A DNA stretch of 64,000 nt from Scheffersomyces stipitis CBS 6054 (Eukaryota > Ascomycota > Pichiomycetes > Serinales > Debaryomycetaceae), in NCBI RefSeq assembly GCF_000209165.1, contig NC_009048.1:682001-746000 (forward strand). The letters run 5' to 3'. The position numbers and the translations under genes are program-made. The notes under the pieces are model-generated. The model searched no databases, had not been told where the DNA came from, and was given only the letters and a program-made list of their open reading frames with translations. Shown piece after piece: positions 39,764 through 49,193 of this stretch (position 1 is its first letter; each line of letters starts with the position of its first letter).

Positions 39764-41950
39764 ATGCAAACAGATACAGAGCTGTTTCCAGAGCCAGCAG
39801 AGTCGGCGTTCGTAATGCAGCATTTGCGCTCCATCATTATCCATTCGTTGGACTCGTTTAACTTCGCCAACGCAGAGTTTGCCTGTGAACGTCTCTTGGC
39901 CATGGACTTGGAGAACTTGGACTCAACATACTTGTACAACTTGACGCTTTTCCGTCAGGGCAAGTACAAATCGTGCTACGCTAAAATGATCAACTCCGAT
40001 GCCTGCGAACATTTGGGCTGTGTGTTCATCTTGGGTCAGTGCTGCTTGAAGCTCCAAAGATACAAAGAGGGTATCTACCATTTGTTGAAGTTGAACTATC
40101 TCTACAACGAGTCTAGCTTAGAAGAGGGCATGAATACAGACAGCCTGTATGATCCATTTTTCTTTGTCACTCCGTCGCAGAAATACCACTACGAATTCAG
40201 AAGAAAAATCATGCCGGACTCCTCGATGATATACCACTTGCTAGGAGACTTGTACCGAGGGATGAATGACGTCAAGAACAGTGCCCTCAATTATGCTCAG
40301 GCACTCAAGTTCAACCAGTACGATTTCGAGGCATTTCAGGAACTATGCAAACTCGGAGTCAACGTACGAGCCAAGGCTATCTATAAGACAAACAGTCAAC
40401 TTGTTCAGGCTATCAATAATAGAAATAGCGGTGATAATGATGATTTTTCAAACACTTTTAATGACTTACATGACATATCCAATCCGTTTGCCAGTACCAC
40501 AAGCGGTGCAAATGGCAAACCTATCTCGGTAAACGAGACTCCCATAATACACCAGGATGATACGTTTGGCTCTCTTTCGACTCCACGAATCAAACCTACT
40601 GGAGTACCAGATGCCCCACTACGTAAATCGAATATCAATACTTCTCATAGCGGAACTTCTCATTTTGAGTTTACAAAACCGTCTTTCCCATCAGATACAA
40701 CAGCAGACAAGAAGCCAAGACGCGAGGGCGCATATTCACGGATAACGTCACGGTTAATATCACAACCTAGTGGTTCTGCTTCAGACCCAACTGTGGGTTC
40801 TTCTGGCAAAGATACTCCTGCAAAGAAGTCTGTAGGCTCAAGAGGTAGTCTAAAGAGAAACACCTCAACATCGTTAATGCCCAACGAAGTTGGATCGAGT
40901 TCTGCGGGTGCTGGAGTCGGAGCAGGTAGCAAGCCGTCAATTCTTGTTAATAAGGAAATCGAGAAAAGTGATAAGTACTTGTACAAATTGTACATAATCT
41001 TTGCAAAGAGTTTCAAAAGCATGAGTAAGTACGATTGTTACAAGGCTATCAGATTGTTAGTGTTATTGCCTGAGAGAGAGAAGGAGACACCATGGGTGTT
41101 GAGTAAGCTAGGTCGTTTGCACTTCGAGATTGTTAACTACAAACAGTCTGAATACTACTTTATCAAGTTGAGAAAGTTGGACCGAACAAGACTAGAAGAT
41201 ATGGAGTACTACTCCACACTTTTGTGGCATTTGCATAGAAAAGTAGAGTTGACCTATTTGGCGAACGAATTGCATGATTTGGATACCGAATCTCCAATTA
41301 CATGGTGTACCATTGGTAACTTACTCTCTTTAACCAGAGAACCCGATGAGGCAATCAAGTGTTTCAACAAAGCCATCAAGTTGGATGATAGTTTCACCTA
41401 TGCCTATACATTGAAGGGACACGAATACTTTGGAAATGACAACTACGAAATGGCGCTCGAGAACTTCCGCATGAGTTTGTTGATAGATTCAAGACACTAC
41501 AATGCCTTATACGGTATTGGCATGGTGTATATCAACCTCGGGGACTATCAGAAAGCCGACTATCATTTCCGCAAGGCAGTATCCATCAATCCCATTAATA
41601 TTATCTTAATATGCTGTGTTGGTATGGTACTCGAAAAGTTGAACAAGAAGCACTTGGCATTGAGGCAATATGAACTTGCGAATAAATTGCAGCCAACCAA
41701 TCCATTGCCTATTTTTAAGATGGCTCAGTTGCTATTCTCGATGCAGCAGTATCCACAGGCATTGAAGTACTTTGAGATCTTGAAGGATTTGGCACCGGAC
41801 GAAGCTTCGGTTCATTTCCTTTTGGGACAACTCTACAACGTCCAAAACGACAAGTTCCTGGCCATACGCGAGTTTACCATTGCTTTGAATTTGGATCCCA
41901 AGGGTAACTATCTTATTGGCGAAGCGATGGAGTCTCTTAAAGACAAGTAA
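39764..41950 (+). CDS. CDC27: Anaphase-promoting complex TPR subunit Cdc27 (APC3)
   Basis: The 728-residue product is a TPR protein matching Cdc27/Apc3, the APC/C subunit that docks the IR tail of Cdc20, Cdh1 and Apc10. N-terminal helices (S-L-D-S-F-N-F-A-N-A-E-F-A-C-E-R-L) form the dimerisation TPRs, including C-V-F-I-L-G-Q-C-C-L-K-L-Q-R-Y. A Ser/Thr-rich linker of about 150 residues follows (about 215-395), a usual site of Cdk phosphorylation. From about 405 to the end come a run of TPRs, with A-I-K-C-F-N-K-A-I-K-L-D, A-L-E-N-F-R-M-S-L and A-D-Y-H-F-R-K-A-V-S-I-N-P as clear repeat ends. Length is near S. cerevisiae Cdc27 (758). No intron is needed. Confidence 0.95.
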   Translation: MQTDTELFPEPAESAFVMQHLRSIIIHSLDSFNFANAEFACERLLAMDLENLDSTYLYNLTLFRQGKYKSCYAKMINSDACEHLGCVFILGQCCLKLQRYKEGIYHLLKLNYLYNESSLEEGMNTDSLYDPFFFVTPSQKYHYEFRRKIMPDSSMIYHLLGDLYRGMNDVKNSALNYAQALKFNQYDFEAFQELCKLGVNVRAKAIYKTNSQLVQAINNRNSGDNDDFSNTFNDLHDISNPFASTTSGANGKPISVNETPIIHQDDTFGSLSTPRIKPTGVPDAPLRKSNINTSHSGTSHFEFTKPSFPSDTTADKKPRREGAYSRITSRLISQPSGSASDPTVGSSGKDTPAKKSVGSRGSLKRNTSTSLMPNEVGSSSAGAGVGAGSKPSILVNKEIEKSDKYLYKLYIIFAKSFKSMSKYDCYKAIRLLVLLPEREKETPWVLSKLGRLHFEIVNYKQSEYYFIKLRKLDRTRLEDMEYYSTLLWHLHRKVELTYLANELHDLDTESPITWCTIGNLLSLTREPDEAIKCFNKAIKLDDSFTYAYTLKGHEYFGNDNYEMALENFRMSLLIDSRHYNALYGIGMVYINLGDYQKADYHFRKAVSINPINIILICCVGMVLEKLNKKHLALRQYELANKLQPTNPLPIFKMAQLLFSMQQYPQALKYFEILKDLAPDEASVHFLLGQLYNVQNDKFLAIREFTIALNLDPKGNYLIGEAMESLKDK

Positions 41951-43706
41951 GTAGTGCATGAATTCGCACATTTATTATCAGCATGTATTAATTGTAGATA
42001 ATAATCGTAAAAAATATTTATTGCTTTGGTACTCATCCGGTGATTATTTACCACAACATTTTTAGACAAGAAGGGAGCCGTAGGCTACAACGATTAGATC
42101 GCAACTTTGAAACAGCAGTTCTATGTCGCATCAAGTCGATGGCACCATCGTTTAAAGTGGACGTAGACGAAAAAAATCATCACAACTTCTAGTTGCAGAT
42201 TCCAAGGAAAAGATTATGGCCCAGAGCGATCTGCGGTGCTCTAAAAAAGCCTTCTGCAACTTAATTATTTTTAATCGACAGGAATTACGAAGCGCTGAGG
42301 TCTTCGTATCGCGGTGCCCAATTTCAACGATAAAGGAATGGAATTCAGGAGCCAACGGGAGCCTAGATGTGGACGTAAGTCTTCGTGAACCATACTACCA
42401 AATCACTCGTTTATTCATGCCATTTATTGTAGGATAGTGCAATCCTCTAGTCTTTGGTGAGAACTATAAAATTACTAAATTAGACAGTAGGAGAAATAAC
42501 ACACAAGTTTAACAGAATAGGAGTGCAAAATAATCCAAGCCGAGCTGTTGGACTTGCCGTGAAGAATCAGTACCGTCTTGACCACATCAAGGCTCGATTA
42601 GGAATGAGGTCTGCTGACAACCCTTAGACTTTTCGTGGTATCGCTGTGTGGCGAAAGGATTTACAGGATCGCACTAAATTGCAGGCTACAAAAATTTGTT
42701 CTCGCTAAGCTCGCAGTGACAAGGAGGACAAAGAAGTATCACCTTCCAGACATAAACCCTGACAGAATGAGCCAATGCTACGAGAATAACACAGTGTGCC
42801 CTTTGTGACCGCTACGGAAAATCTACAATGATAAGGACACGGGTTCTCAAAACAAAGCGTACGCTTTCAACAATGACAATCAGACCGTGGCTCTCTATTG
42901 TAGTGCGAGATTTTCCAGCGTAATCAGACATCTCGTAATTACCTCTAAACGACGCTAGCGTCAGTAAATAGTCGCCCCAATACCACCATTTTTACTGTAG
43001 CTAGCTGTGCGACCTGGCTACACCTACGATTCGGAAACGCTTGCTGTATGGATCTACTGGCTATTGAAATGGTCGCAAGTTGCTAATCGTGGCAACTCGC
43101 TATCCATTGCTATCTTCCGACGGACGTAGAGCCGTGGCTCTTTGCTGTACGCCCTCTGCACGTCCATGTAGAGCCTGTATGTGGCTTTCCCACTGCATGC
43201 GTTCAGAATCAACTTTTTCACAACGTTGATCTACAAACTCTGTTGCTTTGGTTTGTGTATATGCCAGACCAATTTTATTTTACCATTTTGTTTACACAAG
43301 ACAGTTTTCAAGATTATTTTTGTCACTGGCGTTTTCTTACCTGTTACTTTTTCTTCTGTTCATATTGCTACAACGCTGTCAAGTCGAGCTTGCTGTGAGG
43401 GTGTCGAGGTCTAATTGCTCTACCACTGCTGCCGGAAACTTTGCCTTCACCACAGTCTTCGGATCTACCCTCATTTATCTGCATCCTGAACTGTAAGACT
43501 ATTCGACGTCCTGATAGATCTTGCAATTGTTGTAGTTGCACTGAAGTCTTTCTTTCAAGAGCCAACACCATTGTTTTGCTAACAACCGTCAACCCAGTGC
43601 TATCTGTCGATTCCTAACCCCTGTATCATTATCTTCAACGCAAAGACAGACATATATATTCACCCACTCTCCTCATTGCATCTGCATTTTACGGTCTCTT
43701 CACAAC
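41951..43706. other. Long intergenic region before the EMP70-type gene
   Basis: About 1.75 kb with no supportable gene. Open frames are under 85 codons and lack features. The last 500 bp become T- and C-rich on +, as a leader of the downstream gene would. A structured RNA cannot be excluded by eye. Confidence 0.45.
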
Positions 43707-45701
43707 ATGGTGGCATCGTTCAAATCGATATACGTGCTAACGCTTCTACTCAGTGTATGCTTCGGGTTAGATCTAGGGTTCTCCCCTAAATACTATACCC
43801 ATTCGGAACGAGTGGATCTTCTAGTTAACAAAGTAGAATCCGACAATACCCAGCTCCCCTTCGAGTACTACAACTTGCCCTTTGTGTGTCCACCAGGAGA
43901 TACAGCCAAACCAGTACACTTGTCGCTTGGAGAAATCCTCAGAGGGGATAGAATATGGCAAAGTAACTACGAGTTATATTTCGGAGTCGACATGCCCTGT
44001 ATGAGACTCTGTGACCTCATAGCCAAGGAAAGTGGATTAAAAAGAGCGGATCATTTAATCAAAAATGGCTACGTCGTTCATTGGAGTCTAGATGGTTTAC
44101 CTGGAGCAACAACCTTCCAGTCTGTCACTCAGAAAACAAAGTACTATGCTGCCGGATTTCCCTTGGGTTTTGTCAAGGGAGATTTAAGTTATATATACAA
44201 CCACGTCATGTTGGTCATCAGATACCATAAGGAAGGTCCTAACCAAAACTCTATTGTTGGTTTCGAAGTATACCCCAAGTCTGTGAGCAATGAACAATGC
44301 CCAGGATCTTCCAAGAACTACAAGAACTTTGCTATTACATTCAATAAAGACGCAGATGGACATATACTTCCACAGAGAACGACCATCCCATACACCTATT
44401 CCGTATACTGGAGAGAAGATAAGTCTATTGATTACGACTCACGTTGGGACTTGTACTATGAAGACGAGACTAGCAACTCGAACCACCATATCCATTGGAT
44501 TTCCTTCGTCAACTCCTTGGTGTTGATTTTCTTGGGATCCTTGGTGGTAGCTGTAGTTCTTTTGAGAGTCTTGAGAAAGGATATCCAAGGAGGTCTGTTA
44601 TTACCCAGTAACGAATTCGATCCATCTAACTCTTGGAAGAGTTTGGTGACAGAGGTTGCTCAAAGACCCGTATTGGCAACATCATTAACAACGTTGGCTG
44701 CCAGTGGTATACAGACTCTTATTGCCATTGTCGGAGTTATTTTTATCTTTGTGGTGAACTCGAAGTTCAGCTTCAGTAACTCTCGTTCTACTAGTACTTT
44801 TTTCAACTCACACGAAGGTGCATTTTTCTCTGTTTCATTGTTCTTTTTCATTGCTTCGGGATACTTTTCGTCTTACTTCGGTATTATCATCAATAAGATG
44901 TTCCATCACGATTACCTTAACCAGCCATATTCCATTAGCAAAACCATATCATTGTCGCTTCTTTTCAGTGGATTCCTTCCGTGTCTTGCTTTCAGTGTAA
45001 TTTTGTTTCTCAACTTCTTCGTGTGGGCACAGGAATCTTCTACTGCTTTGCCTTTTGGTACAATCATAGTGATGGTATTATTGTTCCTCATCATCCAATG
45101 TCCTTTGGGTGTTGTTGGCGGATACCACGGAAACAGACGACAATTTGACCGCAAGTCTACTTTCTTGAAGACTTCCTTATTGTCTCCTACAAAGGAGAGT
45201 TTTGAGGATCTGATTAAAGCAAAACCTTCTCCTAAGAAGGTTCCGTTGATGCTCAATCCCCTTATCAGCATTGTCATTTTCGGATTAATACCGTTTGGTG
45301 TCGTGTACGTTGAATTGCTTTTCATTTTTAATTCTGTATGGTTGGAGAAAACCACTTTCTACTATATGTACAGTTTCCTTTTCGTTACCACGCTCATGTT
45401 GATAGTGATCATTGTCGAGTCAACCATTATCGCCGTATACATTTCGCTTGCGGTGTACCATAATCCACACTGGCAATGGTTGAGTTTCAGAATTGGTTCT
45501 AGTATTGGATGGTTTATCTTTGGATACTCTATCTACTACTTTATATTTTACCTAAGTGTTCACGACTTCGTCAGCAGCTTGTTGTTTTTCGGATATATGG
45601 CACTTGCATGCATAGCAGTTGGACTAGGCTGTGGTGCCGTAGGTTTATTGACTGGTTTGATTTTCATCAATGTGATTTTCAGTGCCGTTAAAGAAGACTA
45701 A
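43707..45701 (+). CDS. EMP70: EMP70-type nonaspanin (TM9 family), endosome/Golgi membrane protein
   Basis: The 664-residue product is a TM9 (nonaspanin) protein. A signal peptide (residues 1-20) leads to a lumenal domain with F-S-P-K-Y-Y-T-H-S-E, L-P-F-E-Y-Y-N-L-P-F-V-C-P-P and L-G-E-I-L-R-G-D-R-I-W-Q-S-N-Y-E-L, the family hallmarks. A helix near residue 273 starts the C-terminal nine-helix region. The end, V-K-E-D, fits the KxD/E signal that keeps these proteins in the Golgi. In yeast Emp70 and Tmn2/Tmn3 affect adhesion, copper handling and endosomal sorting. Length equals Emp70 (667). Which paralogue it is cannot be decided by eye. Confidence 0.9.
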   Translation: MVASFKSIYVLTLLLSVCFGLDLGFSPKYYTHSERVDLLVNKVESDNTQLPFEYYNLPFVCPPGDTAKPVHLSLGEILRGDRIWQSNYELYFGVDMPCMRLCDLIAKESGLKRADHLIKNGYVVHWSLDGLPGATTFQSVTQKTKYYAAGFPLGFVKGDLSYIYNHVMLVIRYHKEGPNQNSIVGFEVYPKSVSNEQCPGSSKNYKNFAITFNKDADGHILPQRTTIPYTYSVYWREDKSIDYDSRWDLYYEDETSNSNHHIHWISFVNSLVLIFLGSLVVAVVLLRVLRKDIQGGLLLPSNEFDPSNSWKSLVTEVAQRPVLATSLTTLAASGIQTLIAIVGVIFIFVVNSKFSFSNSRSTSTFFNSHEGAFFSVSLFFFIASGYFSSYFGIIINKMFHHDYLNQPYSISKTISLSLLFSGFLPCLAFSVILFLNFFVWAQESSTALPFGTIIVMVLLFLIIQCPLGVVGGYHGNRRQFDRKSTFLKTSLLSPTKESFEDLIKAKPSPKKVPLMLNPLISIVIFGLIPFGVVYVELLFIFNSVWLEKTTFYYMYSFLFVTTLMLIVIIVESTIIAVYISLAVYHNPHWQWLSFRIGSSIGWFIFGYSIYYFIFYLSVHDFVSSLLFFGYMALACIAVGLGCGAVGLLTGLIFINVIFSAVKED

Positions 45702-45943
45702 ATAGCATTAATCAACAACGTTGATACCCTATAGCATATACATATCTCTTCAAAATAACAAGTGTAACTACTGTTTAACTACTGAAAACTTTGTATCTTA
45801 GTATGTATTTTTTTGTTTCTAATATTAACTATAGTAATAGTTATTGATCCGTCTAACTGGACTGTAGAAATAAATTAAAAGTTGGAAAAAACTGGTTAAC
45901 TTGAGATTGACATAATGCATTTTGATGGTTAAGACCAAGACGT
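45702..45943. other. Convergent spacer between EMP70-type gene and ATP3
   Basis: AT-rich facing 3' ends; nothing else seen. Confidence 0.4.
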
Positions 45944-47239
45944 TTAATCCAAAGAGGAAGCACCAGTAATGATATCCACCAATTCATTGGTAATGACAGC
46001 TTGTCTGGTTCTGTTGTACAAAATGGAGTAAGAGTTGATCATGTCACCAGCGTTCTTGGAAGCGTTATCCATAGCGTTTCTTCTGGCAGAGACTTCAGAA
46101 GCGTATCCTTCAGCCATGGCAGTCAAGAGAGAGTTAGCCAAGGAGAATTCGGCTACGGTTTCGGAAGTTTCTTCGTTTTCCAATTCGTACTTGCTCAAGC
46201 CTGGAGCCTTCTCGATGGCAGCAGCATCAACAAGGGAGAACTTAGATGGTTCAAAGGAGACGGAAGAAACAAACTTGTTGTACAAGACTTCAGTGTTTTC
46301 GTACTTGCCCAACTTGTTGATTTCGTCAGTGATGAGAGAAACTTCGTAGAAGTTAGGAGCTTCCTTACCAATTCCGTTGAAGGCCAACTTGACCTTGTCA
46401 CCGTGAGTTCTTAACAATTGTTGCTTGACCTTGTCACCAACAGTAACAATATCAACGGCACCGTTTAATTCATCGATTCTTCTTCTAGCAGACTTGGAGA
46501 CTTGCGAGTGGATGGAACCACACAAACCCTTGTCGGAAGAAACAACAACCAACAAGGTCTTTTCGGATTCAGCCTTTTCTGGTTCAGCATTAGCGTAGAA
46601 TTCAGCATCAGACTTGTTGAACACTCTGGATGCAGCCATGGCTCTTTGGGCCTTGTTCAAACGTGTGGAGGCGACGATCTTCATGGTGTTGGTGATCTTC
46701 TCGATGTTCTTAATGGACTTAAGACGCATTTCGATTTCTCTCAATGTGGCATAGTTTCTAAAGATGTTAGTACATGAATTTACGATTCGATATTGAAATG
46801 GAATAGACAATGGAGAGTGACAATTGATGCTCATTATCGACAATTTGTTGCTACCAACCTTGCCAATTCTTCGCACATTCTTATAGACATAGTACTCTGT
46901 ATGGATAGTATAGGCTATTGCATCGTCTTTATTGTATAAGTTGATGTTGACTCTAATAGAATGGTATATCTCACAATGCTCTCTCACAATGGACACAATT
47001 CGGATGGGTCCCGGATTCAAGATATCCAATTACAACATAGTGATTGTATTCGTCTCTTCAAGGTAGTTCTGGACCGATTGCTGACTTTTCCAGTAACTTT
47101 CGTTCTCTGTCCAAATGTCGAACTCTCGTCCAGCAAATTACAACTGGACGACTACTGAAAATCCCCATTTCTCTCAATAATCCGTTACATACCTAGCACC
47201 GTTAGCACGGGCAACCTGAGAAGCACCTAAACGAAACAT
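45944..47239 (-). CDS. ATP3: ATP synthase F1 gamma subunit, one intron
   Basis: Exons are 47239-47193 and 46757-45944. The 435-nt intron has donor GTATGT, branch TACTAAC (46766-46772) and acceptor TAG. Joining AG|A gives R-N-Y-A-T-L-R-E-I-E-M-R-L-K, the conserved entry of mature gamma. The open frame running upstream of the acceptor is intron and not coding. The product of about 286 residues has a short presequence (MFRLGASQVARANGAR), the N-terminal coiled-coil helix (K-S-I-K-N-I-E-K-I-T-N-T-M-K-I-V-A) and the C-terminal helix (A-R-R-N-A-M-D-N-A-S-K-N-A-G-D-M-I), which turn inside the alpha3-beta3 ring of mitochondrial ATP synthase. S. cerevisiae Atp3 is 311. Codon use is strongly biased. Confidence 0.96.
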
Positions 47240-48279
47240 GATGGTTGTGTAGTATCGATCTAATCTAAGAATAAAATTAGGATCAGATTTTCTACCTTCA
47301 GATTTTTCACTTTTTGTGTTGGTAGGTCTCGCTCGGATTTCGAAAGTTGGTGGGTTCTCATTGGCGGACTGAATTTGATATATGTGCAGGACATTGCGAA
47401 GTGGACTTGTCTATGTAGCCAGTGCAGAATAGAAGTTGGGACTAACAATTGAAATAGCAAGAGCTTGCCTCACATTCTAGAGATATTGTTGATGGAAGGT
47501 TCGTTAGCGGACATTGATAATTAATAGTGTCTAATTTGGCGAAAAGAAGTAGATTTTTGGTTGCATCTGGAGTTCAAGTCTTCTTGGTTTCTGATTCGCT
47601 ATTCTCACTGGAAGACTAGTCTAGAAGACAAAAGAAAGAATTCAATATAGTTATTCTCATTCATGTCAATTGAGACTTCTCAAATCCATCTTTCAATTTC
47701 TTCGTTGGTGTTATTTGTGTCTACATTAAGGGCACCTGTCCTTTGATTCTGGAGAATCAAGTTGCAAAATACGTCCATATACAGGCATTGGTTATCAGCT
47801 AGCAGTCTAGTGTTGGCTACTGGCAGCCAGAACGGACGTCTACTAAGGGGAATGATTTGTAATTCCGCTCTGGCCATGGCTACAATTCTCAAACCAAGCT
47901 AAGTTAATGTCTACAGTTGTAGAATTGACGAAATTCACGTGATCAAGTCATGGTCTACAAAGCTACACTCGAGATCGTATGAATGGTTTATTCTAATAAA
48001 CAGAAGAAAGGAAATGAGTGATGTACAGCTGCTCTAGCCGACATCGTTAGTTGTGTATAATATGCTTGAAAAGATTTGGACCGTCTTGTTAATACATGTC
48101 GAATACAAAATATGTGGATCCTGTGATGCACGGATTTCATGTGTCGTTGACAGGTTTGTTCTCCGGCGCCAAACATGTTTAAAGTGGAGTATTGTATGTG
48201 TCTGTCAACTTCGTAGCGACGGGTGCTTCGTCATAGAACAACGGCGGAAAATCGCGTGTTTGTCCTGTCGTGGAATGCT
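47240..48279. other. Region between ATP3 and the complex I gene
   Basis: About 1 kb. It holds a 14-codon frame (minus, 47468-47512), a 65-codon ATG-initiated frame with a faint LSM-like look (minus, stop at 47680), and a TCACGTGA at 47935-47942. None is a secure gene. Confidence 0.4.
47935..47942. promoter_or_regulatory. TCACGTGA (Cbf1-type E-box)
   Basis: Perfect palindromic site between ATP3 and the complex I gene, about 340 bp past the complex I stop and 700 bp upstream of ATP3. Confidence 0.35.
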
Positions 48280-48734
48280 CTACTTGGAAGGGTCGTTCTT
48301 TTGGTAACCCAAATAACCCTGCAAAGGATAGGTTTCGATCATCTTCATGTACTTCAATATCAAGGGTCTACAGTTCTTCTGGGAGTCCTCTCTGTGGTAT
48401 TGCTTGCACTTTCTCAAGGCTTCGTGAGTGATTCTCAACTCGTAGGTTCTTATCCATTGTTCTCTCATCATGGATTTTCTGGCCTCATGGACTTGGGGGA
48501 ATTTCTCATAGTCAATGTCGTCGAAAGACACCAATTCTGGCCTCTTGTGCTCTGCGTAGTTGTCCATACCTGAAAAGTTAGTAATCTGTAGATGTGATGA
48601 ACAAATCATGAAAAGTGAAGATGAATCTAGATCCACAGACATAGAGACATACGAAATCAACAAATTTCAAAATTAATGTGTTCGTGCTGTTGCGATGTTC
48701 TTAGCAACAGTCGTGTCATACTCTACATACCCAT
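48280..48734 (-). CDS. Respiratory complex I subunit, PDSW/NDUFB10 type, one intron
   Basis: Exons are 48734-48731 (only A-T-G-G) and 48569-48280. The 161-nt intron has donor GTATGT, branch TACTAAC at 48577-48583 and acceptor CAG. The joined frame starts M-G-M-D-N-Y-A-E and gives 97 residues. R-E-Q-W-I-R, then L-R-K-C with a second Cys 12 residues on (C-x11-C), then Y-P-L-Q-G-Y-L-G-Y-Q-K-N near the end, match the fungal PDSW (NDUFB10) accessory subunit of NADH:ubiquinone oxidoreductase, which faces the intermembrane space. S. cerevisiae has no complex I, so this gene helps place the organism. Translation could also begin at the ATG just inside exon 2, two residues later. Confidence 0.78.
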
Positions 48735-49193
48735 TGTGTGTTGTTCAGAGATGCTAGGAGTTATTGGATACTCTGTCTCCATACAATAATAGAGCTCAGA
48801 GTCTCATTATAAAAAGAAGAATTTTAACTGGATACTCACTGGGCAGTGCACGACCAAGATTAGTTAAGTGAAGCTAGCTACTGAGAATTAGAGAGAAGTG
48901 CGAAATTTACTGAGAGACTAGCGCGGAAATTCTCAGTGCACTTTTCTCTCGATTTTGGTCAGGTGTCTGACATCACGTTCTGCTCTATCGATTTTTACAC
49001 CACCCCACTACGGATTCTGATTCTCAGTCGCATTCTGTAAAAAAGGTGGAGGTTTGCAATCGAAATTTCCAGACTAGTTATACTGTGAATTTTATTGTTT
49101 GCCATTTCTTTTAAGTTAATTCTACAAAATCGTAAAAGGCTGGCGCCACTATTTACGCTCTACTCTGCTAGCCCAATTCCGTGTGTAGTGACA
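48735..49193. other. Divergent promoter region of the complex I gene and CWH43
   Basis: About 460 bp. The open frame upstream of CWH43 begins at TTG 49095 and is taken as leader. No known site recognised. Confidence 0.4.

Noticed and set aside
42216..42437. Short plus-strand frame between CDC27 and the EMP70-type gene
   Set aside because: 73 codons with no motif or conserved pattern.
46773..47029. N-terminal extension of ATP3 inside the intron
   Set aside because: A canonical donor, branch site and acceptor join a presequence exon to the conserved part; the extension has no similarity to gamma subunits.
48590..48620. GTGATGA resembling a snoRNA C box in the complex I intron
   Set aside because: It is on the strand opposite the transcript and no D box or terminal stem follows.
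49095..49193. 33-residue N-terminal extension of CWH43
   Set aside because: It begins at TTG and the ATG at 49194 gives a length matching the family.
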